Source: Clostridioides difficile ATCC 9689 = DSM 1296
GTDB taxonomy: Bacteria > Bacillota > Clostridia > Peptostreptococcales > Peptostreptococcaceae
Direction of reading: 5' to 3'
Length of the DNA stretch: 64,000 nucleotides
Assembly (NCBI RefSeq): GCF_001077535.1
Contig: NZ_CP011968.1
Span: forward strand, 3,782,001-3,846,000
Position numbers and translations under genes: made by a program. The notes below the pieces were generated by a model. It did not search any database, had not been told where the DNA came from, and was given only the letters and a program-made list of their open reading frames with translations. Of the stretch, positions 17,190-25,607 are shown in pieces. The first letter of the stretch is position 1. Each line of letters opens with the position of its first letter.

Positions 17190-18104
17190 TTAATCCTCTC
17201 CAAGTATTTTGACTTCTTCTTCCAACATAACCCCAAACTTGGCATATACAGCACTTTTTATAACATATATTAAATCCAAAATATCTTTAGCACTTGCTTC
17301 TCCTTGATTGACTACAAATCCACAATGCTTCTCAGATACTTGTGCTCCTCTTAAAGTAAGACCTCTCAATCCAGTTTCTTCTATTAATTTACCTGCAAAA
17401 TATCCTGTTGGTCTCTTAAATGTACTTCCTGCACTAGCAAAATTTAATGGCTGTTTAGTTATTCTTCTCGTCGCTAAATCATCCATTAAACTTTTTATTT
17501 CATCATAATTTCCTTCTTGTAACTCTAATTCTGCTGATAAAGCTATATATCCGTTTTTCGATATTATACTTTTTCTATACCCAAATTCCATCTGTTCATT
17601 TGATAATTCAAATATATTGCCTTCCATATCCATCAGTCTTACTGACTTCACTATGTCCTTCATTTCACCACCATATGCTCCAGCATTCATGGCTAATGCT
17701 CCTCCCAATGTGCCAGGTATTCCTGATGCAAACTCAAACCCTTTTAATTCTTGCTTTTGGAGAGCTTTCCCTAAAACTGATAATAAAGCTCCTGACTGAG
17801 CAGTCATCCTAGTATCATTTATCTCATAAGAATTGAAATTATCAGCTAATTCTATTACCACTCCTCTTATTCCACCATCTTTAATTAAAATGTTTGAACC
17901 ATTTCCAATTATTAAATACGGAATAGATTCTTTTTTTACCAACTTAAGTACATTTTTTAATTGTTCTTCAGTTCTAGGTCTAACTAATATATCTGCTGGT
18001 CCTCCTACCCTAAATGAAATATGTTTTTTCATAGGTTCATCGACTTTTATATCCTCTTTACTTAATATATTTAATAAATTTATATATATATCTTGATTAT
18101 TCAT
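17190..18104 (-). CDS. murB: UDP-N-acetylenolpyruvoylglucosamine reductase MurB
   Basis: A 304-residue FAD enzyme that reduces UDP-GlcNAc-enolpyruvate to UDP-MurNAc in peptidoglycan synthesis. The FAD-binding motifs VRPRTEEQL and IGNGSNILI are present, then GIPGTLGGALAMNAGAYGGE and the active-site Ser region FASAGSTFKRP; it is the type IIb short form. I start it at ATG 18104 because GGGAGG lies seven bases upstream; the frame continues to 18143 without support. It is the first gene of the murB-PHP-rapZ-yvcK-NUDIX-whiA run, behind a roughly 210-base AT-rich gap that should hold the promoter. Confidence 0.95.
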   Translation of the reverse strand: MNNQDIYINLLNILSKEDIKVDEPMKKHISFRVGGPADILVRPRTEEQLKNVLKLVKKESIPYLIIGNGSNILIKDGGIRGVVIELADNFNSYEINDTRMTAQSGALLSVLGKALQKQELKGFEFASGIPGTLGGALAMNAGAYGGEMKDIVKSVRLMDMEGNIFELSNEQMEFGYRKSIISKNGYIALSAELELQEGNYDEIKSLMDDLATRRITKQPLNFASAGSTFKRPTGYFAGKLIEETGLRGLTLRGAQVSEKHCGFVVNQGEASAKDILDLIYVIKSAVYAKFGVMLEEEVKILGED

Positions 18105-18313
18105 TGTATTTCCTCCCAAATTATACTGAACTTTAGCTGTCATTATTATTTAAATTACATTAGTATATAGTATTAACTATATTCAATAATATATGATTTT
18201 GCTTATCATATAGATTTTATATTTTAAGCTTCTTAATTACAAACTATATTCAATAAATATATAATAAAGTAAAAAAAAAAAAATAACAACATATAAAAGA
18301 ATATAAATAATTT

Positions 18314-18347
18314 AAAAAAAGCATCAATATCACTGATATCAATGCTT
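18314..18347 (-). terminator. Terminator of the formate/nitrite channel gene
   Basis: A 13-bp stem (AAGCATTGATATC with GATATTGATGCTT on the minus strand, two wobble pairs, three-base loop) followed by six or more T. It lies 30 bases after the channel stop codon. Confidence 0.85.
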
Positions 18348-18376
18348 TAAAAGGCAATTTAATTCGTATTATTTAT

Positions 18377-19147
18377 CTAACTATTTTTGACATAGCAAAG
18401 ATAATAAATCCCTCCAACTACTATGGAACCTCCAACGATATTTCCAAGCGTTACAAATACCAAATTAGTTATAAATTGAACCATAGTTATATTTGCTCCT
18501 AATGCCATTCCCATTGGTATAAAAAACATGTTTGCAACACTATGTTGGAATCCACATAATACAAATAGCATTATTACTGTCCAACATGAAGCCAATTTTG
18601 ACATTATATCTTGAGATGCTGTAGCCATCCATACAGCTAAAACGACTAGAATATTACAAAGTATTGCTTTTAAAAACATTGATGCTATAGTTGAATTAAC
18701 CTTAGCTTCTGCCACAGCTATAGCTTTTGTAGCTGCATCTCCTGTCAATGTAGAAGAATAAAACACAAGTGCAACTAGCAAAATTGAACCTACTAAATTT
18801 GCAAAATAAACCAGTCCCCAGTTTCTTAACATTTTTCCTAATGTTATTTTTTTGTCCATAAGTGCAATAGCCATTAATGTGTTTCCAGTGAATAATTCTG
18901 CTCCTGCCACTACTACAAGCATAAGACCTACTGGAAAGACCATAGCACTTAAAAAGCTAGCTACCCCTGGGTCTACCTTGCCAAAAGTTTGACTAACTAT
19001 CATACTCCCCAATGCCCCAAAACCTATAAATGCTCCTCCAAATAAACCTAATAGAATTGCATTTTGTGTCGAAATATTTGCTTTTTTAATGCCTGCACTT
19101 ATAGTTGCTTGTGCAGTTTCCCCAGGTGTCAAGAATCCTTTACTCAT
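18377..19147 (-). CDS. Formate/nitrite transporter (FNT) family channel
   Basis: A 256-residue membrane protein with six helices and FNT features: the early FLTPGETAQ segment, GGAFIGFGA, an AELFTGNTL motif at the first re-entrant region, and NILVVLAVWMA. FNT channels conduct formate, nitrite or hydrosulfide. I start it at ATG 19147, with AAGG upstream; the open frame extends to 19213 without a start signal. It is divergent from cardiolipin synthase and not in an operon with sulfite reductase genes, so I favour formate over hydrosulfide, but the substrate is inferred. Confidence 0.85.
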   Translation of the reverse strand: MSKGFLTPGETAQATISAGIKKANISTQNAILLGLFGGAFIGFGALGSMIVSQTFGKVDPGVASFLSAMVFPVGLMLVVVAGAELFTGNTLMAIALMDKKITLGKMLRNWGLVYFANLVGSILLVALVFYSSTLTGDAATKAIAVAEAKVNSTIASMFLKAILCNILVVLAVWMATASQDIMSKLASCWTVIMLFVLCGFQHSVANMFFIPMGMALGANITMVQFITNLVFVTLGNIVGGSIVVGGIYYLCYVKNS

Positions 19148-19464
19148 AAATCCTTCCCCCTTAAAAATTATACTTTCCCTTGTCTTTTTATGGCAATAAT
19201 TATATAATAACAATATGATATATAATAAATTTTATTAACATAAAAAATATACTATATACTTATATATACTTGTCTCATATAATTATACTATTTATTATAT
19301 AACAACTTTGTTAATTTCGAAATAATTTATATTGAATTTGAAAAATTTACCTTTTGATTATTTATTTTACTTTTTAATTATTGAGGTATTATATATAATA
19401 GATATATGTTTGTGTTATTATATATAATTACTTATTTTAATAAATATTTGAAGGAGGGAATTTT
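19148..19464. other. Divergent intergenic region with twin palindromes
   Basis: About 317 AT-rich bases between two divergent genes, which must hold promoters for both. The 12-bp palindrome ATTATATATAAT occurs twice, at 19388-19399 and 19417-19428, with a centre-to-centre distance of 29 bases, shortly upstream of cls. With such high AT content this may be chance. I see no small gene here. Confidence 0.4.
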
Positions 19465-20946
19465 ATGTTTGATATATCATTTTTCGAAATGTCAATATAT
19501 GAAATAGCAGTTACTACAATATATATAATTAATTTCATGGTTATACTAAACCTTATCTTTAGAGAAAAAAGAAACATAAATACAACTTTAACATGGCTTC
19601 TTATATTAGTATTGATTCCTGCTCTTGGATTCATACTTTATATAGCTTTTGGCAGAAATATTTCAAAAAACAATATGTTTAGATTGAAAGAAAAGGATGA
19701 TAAGATAATCAAAAGTAATATACTAGATACTCAGGTTAAACTCCAATCTACATCTGAAATTGATTCAGATATACATCAACATAAGGATATGATTTATGCA
19801 TTGGCTAATTCAAATAATGCTCATTATACCAATAATAACGATGTGTGGATTTATGCTGAATCTAGTCAATTTTTTAACAGTCTTCTTGAAGAACTTAAAA
19901 AAGCTAAAAAATATATAAACATACAATTTTACATTTTCAAAGATGACAAAATCGGAACTGAAATAATAGACATTCTTATAGACAAAGCTAAAGAAGGTGT
20001 TGAAGTAAGACTTTTATTTGATGCAGTTGGTGGTAGAACACTAAAAAATAGTACACTTTCCAGACTTAAAGAAAGTGGTGTTAAAGTTGGAAGCTTCTTC
20101 CCATCATTCTTGAAAATTGTAAACTTTAACTTAAACTATAGAAATCACCGAAAAATTGTTGTCATTGATGGTAAGGTAGGATTTGTAGGTGGATATAATG
20201 TTGGTGATGAATATTTAGGTAGAAATCCAAAATTTGGTCTATGGAGAGATACACATACTAAGCTTACTGGTGATTGCGTAATTGACCTAAATATGAGATT
20301 CATCCTTGATTGGAGATATACAACTAAAGAAGATTTAGATTTAGAAAAGTACTTTATAGAAGAAGATACAAATTCTAATCATCCTTCTGAAAATATTGGG
20401 ATTCAGATAGTATCAAGTGGTCCAGATATATCAGAACTTGATGAGATTAAATATGGTTACCTTAAAATGATTCAGAAAGCTAGAAAGTATATATACATAC
20501 AGAGTCCTTATTTAATACTTGACTCAACTTTTATAGATACTTTAAAAATAGCTTGTTTATCTGGTGTTGATGTGAGAGTGATGATTCCTTCTAAACCTGA
20601 CCATCCCTTTGTATACTGGGCATCATATTCATATGCTGGAGAACTTTTAAAGTTTGGAGCTAAAATCTATACTTATGGTCAAAATGCATTTTTACATGCT
20701 AAGACAATAGTTATAGATGACTCTATATGCTCTATAGGAACAGCTAATATGGATATCAGAAGTTTTGAGCTTAATTTCGAAGTTAATGCATTTATGTACT
20801 CTTCAAAAAAAGCATTGGAACAAAGAATTATATTTGAAAATGATATTTTAAATTCTAAGGAAATAACATTAGATATATATAATTCTAGGTCTACTTATAT
20901 AAAAATCAAGGAATCAATTTCAAGACTATTATCAGCAGTTTTATAA
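19465..20946 (+). CDS. cls: Cardiolipin synthase
   Basis: A 493-residue phospholipase D superfamily enzyme that joins two phosphatidylglycerols to cardiolipin at the membrane. Two N-terminal helices (about 10-30 and 40-62) precede two HKD motifs: HRKIVVIDGKVGFVGGYNV at about 230 and HAKTIVIDDSICSIGTANMD at about 411. The start has GGAGGG upstream at good spacing. Length and layout are standard. It is monocistronic here, since a long gap separates it from the hydrogenase genes. Confidence 0.95.
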   Translation: MFDISFFEMSIYEIAVTTIYIINFMVILNLIFREKRNINTTLTWLLILVLIPALGFILYIAFGRNISKNNMFRLKEKDDKIIKSNILDTQVKLQSTSEIDSDIHQHKDMIYALANSNNAHYTNNNDVWIYAESSQFFNSLLEELKKAKKYINIQFYIFKDDKIGTEIIDILIDKAKEGVEVRLLFDAVGGRTLKNSTLSRLKESGVKVGSFFPSFLKIVNFNLNYRNHRKIVVIDGKVGFVGGYNVGDEYLGRNPKFGLWRDTHTKLTGDCVIDLNMRFILDWRYTTKEDLDLEKYFIEEDTNSNHPSENIGIQIVSSGPDISELDEIKYGYLKMIQKARKYIYIQSPYLILDSTFIDTLKIACLSGVDVRVMIPSKPDHPFVYWASYSYAGELLKFGAKIYTYGQNAFLHAKTIVIDDSICSIGTANMDIRSFELNFEVNAFMYSSKKALEQRIIFENDILNSKEITLDIYNSRSTYIKIKESISRLLSAVL

Positions 20947-21263
20947 ATCTTTTATTTTATAAAAATTTTACATTTTGGTTTATTTTTTAAAGTTTTTTAT
21001 ATGTATTATTTTTTTTTTATTGAATTTAGCTCATTTTTTTTATTTTTTTTAACTATTCTGAATTATTTTATATTATAATAGACTAGTATAGTTTTTATTT
21101 TTAATAGGTAACTTTTTTGCATTGTTTTTATAAATAAAGAAATTGTTGTATATTATTCTTTCTTTATTGTTTTGGTTTTGTTCACCCACATAATGTTGGG
21201 GTCAACTCATGGTTAATTATTTTATGAAAAATAATAACTTTAAAAAGAAAAGGGGGATTTGTT
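20947..21263 (+). other. Leader region of the hydrogenase operon
   Basis: A T-rich 317-base gap. A weak promoter candidate is TTGTTT followed after about 16 bases by CATAAT near 21165-21195. An AT-only inverted repeat (TTATTTT/AAAAATAA) lies near 21217-21235. I see no clear terminator for cls, no Rex-type palindrome and no small gene. Confidence 0.3.
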
Positions 21264-21761
21264 ATGTGCGATTTTATTTCACACAACAAGCAATTATTTG
21301 ACGAACTAGATATATTTATTGACTCTCTTGCAACAAAGGAAGGTGCGTTAATACAAGTTCTACATGAAGCCCAAGGTATATTTGGATATCTTCCAAAAGA
21401 AGTTCAACTTCATGTTGCTAGAAAACTTGGAGTAGCTCCTGCAAAGGTATATGGGGTTGTTACATTCTATTCTTATTTTACTACAGAACCTGTAGGTAAG
21501 TATAAAATCAGTGTCTGTCTAGGAACTGTATGTTTTGTAAAAGGTGCTGACAAAATCTTAAGTGCTTTTGAAAAACAGCTTGGCATAAAAGTTGGAGAAA
21601 CTACTAGTGATTTTAAATTTTCTTTAGAAGGTTTAAGATGTTTGGGGGCATGTGGTTTAGCTCCAGTTGTTACTGTAAATGGTAAAGTTTATGGTAAAGT
21701 GAAACCTGACCAAGTAAGCGAAATATTAGATACTTATAGAGAATTAGAATTGAATTGTTAA
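21264..21761 (+). CDS. hymA: Bifurcating hydrogenase, NuoE-like [2Fe-2S] subunit
   Basis: A 165-residue thioredoxin-like ferredoxin of the NuoE/HydC family. The four Cys ligands lie in CLGTVCFVKGA (about 90-95) and LRCLGACGLAPV (about 131-135). It passes electrons within the NADH/ferredoxin-linked [FeFe] hydrogenase complex with the two genes that follow. It starts with AAAGGGGGA upstream and ends 16 bases before hymB. Confidence 0.93.
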   Translation: MCDFISHNKQLFDELDIFIDSLATKEGALIQVLHEAQGIFGYLPKEVQLHVARKLGVAPAKVYGVVTFYSYFTTEPVGKYKISVCLGTVCFVKGADKILSAFEKQLGIKVGETTSDFKFSLEGLRCLGACGLAPVVTVNGKVYGKVKPDQVSEILDTYRELELNC

Positions 21762-21777
21762 GAGGGGTGAATAAATA

Positions 21778-23664
21778 ATGCGTAAAGTAAATTCATTTGA
21801 TGAATTAAAAGTTTTAGCTGATGAGCTGAAACCTAATCTTAGCTTAAGAAAAAATTATTCTAAGGAAAATGTATTAAGAAGAGAATTACTTGTTTGTTGT
21901 GATACTGGATGTACATCTTCAAACAGTCTAGAAATAGTTAGTGAATTAGAAAATGAAATAAAGAAATCAGGAATCCAAGATAAAGTTAGTGTTCGTTTGA
22001 CAGGTTGTTTTGGTTTCTGTGCTCAAGGTCCTATTGTAAAAGTTTATCCTGATAACGTTTTCTACGTAAAAGTTGAGCCATCTGATGCTGAAAAGATAGT
22101 TCAAAGCCACTTAATTAGAAATACAGTTGTCGAGGAATTATTATATGAGGAAGAATCTTTAAGTAAAAAAGTTGAAGAACAAGAAGAAATGTCTTTCTAC
22201 AAAAAACAGTTACGTATAGCTTTAAAAAATTGTGGTCTTATAGACCCAGATAGTATAGAAGAATATATTGCCAATGATGGTTATTTAGCTCTAGGCAAAT
22301 GTTTAACTTCTCTTACTCCTCAAGAAGTTATTGCAGAGGTAAAAACTTCTGGCCTTCGTGGTAGAGGTGGTGCAGGTTTCCCTACTGGCTCTAAATGGGA
22401 AGCTGCTTCAAAAAATCCAGCTGGTCCAACAGATAAAAAGTTTGTTGTATGTAATGCTGATGAAGGTGACCCAGGTGCATTTATGGATAGATCTGTACTT
22501 GAAGGTGACCCTCATAGTGTACTAGAAGCTATGGCAATATGTGGATACGCTATAGGTTCTGATACAGGATACATATACATAAGAGCAGAATATCCAAAAT
22601 CTATAGAAAGATTAAAAGTAGCCATAGCTCAAGCTGAAAAATACGGTTTACTTGGCGAAAATATCTTAGGCACTGGATTTAACTTTAAATTAGAATTAAA
22701 ATATGGTGCAGGTGCTTTCGTTTGTGGTGAAGGTACAGCGCTAATGCATTCAATTGAAGGTAGACGTGGTGAACCTAGAATGAAAACTTATAGTTCTTCT
22801 AAGAGTGGTCTATGGAAATCTCCTACTTGCTTAAATAACGTTGAGACTTTTGCTAACATACCTGCAATTATACTTAAGGGTGGAGATTGGTTTGCCAACT
22901 TAGGTACTGAAGATTCTAGTGGTACTAAAGTCTTTGCTCTTGGTGGAAAAGTAGAAAATGTAGGACTTGTTGAAGTTCCAATGGGTACTACTTTAAGAGA
23001 TATTGTATTTGAAATTGGTGGGGGAATCCCTGAAGGTAAGAAATTTAAGGCTGTTCAAACAGGTGGACCATCTGGTGGATGTATACCAACTGAACATTTA
23101 GACACTCCTATAGACTTTGGTTCATTAAGTTCTATCGGTTCAATGATGGGCTCTGGTGGTATGCTTGTTCTTGATGAATCTGACTGTATGGTAGATATAG
23201 CCAAGTTCTTCCTTGAGTTTACTGTTGAAGAATCTTGTGGTAAATGTACACCTTGTCGTATAGGTACTACAAGATTATTAGAAATATTAACTAAAATTAC
23301 AGAAGGTAATGGTACTCTACAAGATTTAGATGACCTAGAAAACCTTGCTGAAACTATACAAACTGCTTCATTATGTGGTCTTGGTAAAGCTGCTCCAAAC
23401 CCTGTTTTAAGTACTCTTCAATATTTTAAAGATGAGTATATAGCTCATGTTGTAGATAAGAAATGTCCTGCTGGTAAATGTCAGAACTTACTTTCTTACT
23501 TTATAACAGATGACTGTAAGGGTTGTACAAAATGTTCTAGAGTGTGTCCTGCTGGTTGTATAACAGGTTCTGTTAAGGAACAACATACAATAGATACTTC
23601 TAAGTGTCTAAAATGTGGTGCTTGTATAGATAATTGTACATTTAACGCTATAATCAAGAAATAA
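21778..23664 (+). CDS. hymB: Bifurcating hydrogenase, NuoF-like flavin/NADH subunit
   Basis: A 628-residue NuoF/HydB homologue. An N-terminal [2Fe-2S] thioredoxin-like domain (CCDTGCTSSNS, then TGCFGFCAQGP) is followed by the FMN/NADH core with GLRGRGGAGFPTGSKW, ADEGDPGAFMDR and GAGAFVCGEGTAL, the [4Fe-4S] motif ESCGKCTPCRIGTTR, and a C-terminal two-cluster ferredoxin domain with two Cys-x2-Cys-x2-Cys-x3-Cys motifs. It binds NAD(H) and FMN and is thought to be the site of electron bifurcation. It lies 22 bases before hymC. The short reverse-strand ORF over its 3' end is a shadow. Confidence 0.95.
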   Translation: MRKVNSFDELKVLADELKPNLSLRKNYSKENVLRRELLVCCDTGCTSSNSLEIVSELENEIKKSGIQDKVSVRLTGCFGFCAQGPIVKVYPDNVFYVKVEPSDAEKIVQSHLIRNTVVEELLYEEESLSKKVEEQEEMSFYKKQLRIALKNCGLIDPDSIEEYIANDGYLALGKCLTSLTPQEVIAEVKTSGLRGRGGAGFPTGSKWEAASKNPAGPTDKKFVVCNADEGDPGAFMDRSVLEGDPHSVLEAMAICGYAIGSDTGYIYIRAEYPKSIERLKVAIAQAEKYGLLGENILGTGFNFKLELKYGAGAFVCGEGTALMHSIEGRRGEPRMKTYSSSKSGLWKSPTCLNNVETFANIPAIILKGGDWFANLGTEDSSGTKVFALGGKVENVGLVEVPMGTTLRDIVFEIGGGIPEGKKFKAVQTGGPSGGCIPTEHLDTPIDFGSLSSIGSMMGSGGMLVLDESDCMVDIAKFFLEFTVEESCGKCTPCRIGTTRLLEILTKITEGNGTLQDLDDLENLAETIQTASLCGLGKAAPNPVLSTLQYFKDEYIAHVVDKKCPAGKCQNLLSYFITDDCKGCTKCSRVCPAGCITGSVKEQHTIDTSKCLKCGACIDNCTFNAIIKK

Positions 23665-23686
23665 CTTATTTGGAGGAGGAATAACA

Positions 23687-25468
23687 ATGAGTTTAGTTAA
23701 TTTAACTATTAATGGCAAACACGTTTCAGCACCTAGTGGAACTTCTATCTTAGATGCTGCGAAATTAATAAATATAAAAATACACAACCTTTGTCATTTA
23801 CATATGAATGAAATAGATAAGCTTGACACTTGTGCTTCTTGTCGTGTTTGTATGGTTGAGACAGAGAGAGGATTAGTTCCAGCTTGTGGAACAGTTATAA
23901 AGGAAGGTATGAAAGTTCAGACTAATAGTGCTAAAGCATTAAATGCTCGTAGAACTATTGTTGAATTATTGTTATCAGACCATCCACAAGATTGTTTTGT
24001 CTGTGAAAAAAATGGAGATTGTGAATTACAGACTATAGCTGCTGATTTAGGAGTAAGAAAAATAAGATATCAAGGTTCTAAATCTTTTGCAGGTAAAGAT
24101 ACTTCTACTAAATCTTTAGTTAAAGACCATTCTAAGTGTATATTATGTAGAAGATGCGAGACTGTATGTAATGACATACAAACAGTAGGAGCATTATCTG
24201 GAGTTAATCGTGGATTTAATACTTTAGTTAGTACATTCTTTAACTCTGATATGGTTGAAACAGAGTGTACATTCTGTGGTCAATGTATATCTGTCTGTCC
24301 AACTGGAGCATTAACAGAAGTAGATAATGTACCTAAACTTTGGGATGTTTTAAATAAAAAAGAAAAGACTATAGTAGTGCAAGTTGCTCCTGCTGTAAGA
24401 GTTGCTATTGGTGAAGAGTTTGGATTAGAACCAGGGTCAATCTCTACAGGAAAAATGGTAGCTGCTTTAAAAGCACTTGGATTTGAACATGTATTTGATA
24501 CAAACTTTGGTGCAGATTTTACTATAATGGAAGAAGCTACTGAATTTATAGAAAGAATCCAAAAAGGTGAAAATCTTCCTATATTAACAAGTTGTTGTCC
24601 TGCATGGGTAAACTTCTTAGAGCACAATTATCCAGACAAGTTAAACTTAGCATCTAGCTGTAAGTCTCCTCAAGGTATGTTTGGTTCTATAGCTAAAAAC
24701 TACTATGCACCTAAAATATTAGGAATCAATCCTGAAGAACTTTATGTTGTATCTGTAATGCCTTGTGTAGCTAAAAAATATGAAGCTTCAAGAGAAGAAT
24801 TAAGTGAATCTGGAATACTAGATGTTGACCTTTCTATAACTACTAGAGAGTTAGCTAAGATGATAAAAGAAGCTGCAATCGATTTACCTAATCTTCAAGA
24901 CCAAGATTTTGATAATCCTCTAGGAAAATCTACAGGTGCTGCATCTATATTTGGAGCAAGTGGTGGAGTTTTAGAAGCTGCCCTACGTACTTCATATGAG
25001 AAGATAACTAATAAGACTTTAGATAATGTAAACTTCACTAATGTTAGAGGTCTTAAAGGAATTAGGGAAGCAAGTATAGATGTTGATGGAACTACAGTTA
25101 ATGTGTGTATTGTAAATACACTTAAAAACGCTAGAAAGATTATGGATAAGGTCAGAAGTGGAGAATGTAAATACCATATCATAGAAGTTATGGCATGTCC
25201 TGGTGGATGTGTTGGAGGTGCTGGTCAACCTTATCACCATGGTAATACTGAAATAGTTGATAGACGTGCAAATGCGTTATATGAAATAGATAGAAATAAG
25301 GCTATTCGTAAATCTCATGAGAATCCTGATTTACAAGCTATTTATAAAGACTTCTTTGGAGAACCAAATAGTGATGTAGCTCATAAATACCTTCATACTC
25401 ATTACTTTGATAAGAGTTGTGTCTATGGAGAGTGTCCACAAGAATGTGCTTGTGAAGAAGCTAAGTAG
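23687..25468 (+). CDS. hymC: [FeFe] hydrogenase catalytic subunit
   Basis: A 593-residue group A [FeFe] hydrogenase. The N-terminus has a plant-type [2Fe-2S] domain (Cys 36-67), a His-ligated [4Fe-4S] motif (HPQDCFVCEKNGDC, 99-112) and a two-cluster ferredoxin domain (Cys 151-204). The H-cluster motifs are complete: TSCCPAW (301-307), MPCVAKKYE (358-366) and EVMACPGGCVGGAGQP (500-515). A C-terminal Cys-rich tail (CVYGECPQECACEE) follows. With hymA and hymB it should evolve or consume H2 using NADH and ferredoxin together. Maturation genes hydEFG are not in the window. Confidence 0.96.
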   Translation: MSLVNLTINGKHVSAPSGTSILDAAKLINIKIHNLCHLHMNEIDKLDTCASCRVCMVETERGLVPACGTVIKEGMKVQTNSAKALNARRTIVELLLSDHPQDCFVCEKNGDCELQTIAADLGVRKIRYQGSKSFAGKDTSTKSLVKDHSKCILCRRCETVCNDIQTVGALSGVNRGFNTLVSTFFNSDMVETECTFCGQCISVCPTGALTEVDNVPKLWDVLNKKEKTIVVQVAPAVRVAIGEEFGLEPGSISTGKMVAALKALGFEHVFDTNFGADFTIMEEATEFIERIQKGENLPILTSCCPAWVNFLEHNYPDKLNLASSCKSPQGMFGSIAKNYYAPKILGINPEELYVVSVMPCVAKKYEASREELSESGILDVDLSITTRELAKMIKEAAIDLPNLQDQDFDNPLGKSTGAASIFGASGGVLEAALRTSYEKITNKTLDNVNFTNVRGLKGIREASIDVDGTTVNVCIVNTLKNARKIMDKVRSGECKYHIIEVMACPGGCVGGAGQPYHHGNTEIVDRRANALYEIDRNKAIRKSHENPDLQAIYKDFFGEPNSDVAHKYLHTHYFDKSCVYGECPQECACEEAK

Positions 25469-25499
25469 TCATAACAAAGTATAAAATTTATTCTTAAAA

Positions 25500-25543
25500 A
25501 AGGATTGTCTTAAAATACTTTTACGTAATTTAAGACAATCCTT
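25500..25543. terminator. Bidirectional terminator between hymC and the MutS-like gene
   Basis: A 15-bp perfect inverted repeat (AAGGATTGTCTTAAA with TTTAAGACAATCCTT) around a 14-base loop. The minus-strand transcript has six T after the stem; the plus-strand one has an AT-rich tail. A second inverted repeat of 13 bp (ATTCTTTAATTAA, 25583-25595 with 25604-25616) overlaps the stop of the converging gene. Confidence 0.85.
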
Positions 25544-25607
25544 ATTAATTTCACAAATTAAATTATATTTCTAAATAGACTTATTCTTTAATTAACCTAT
25601 CTATTAA

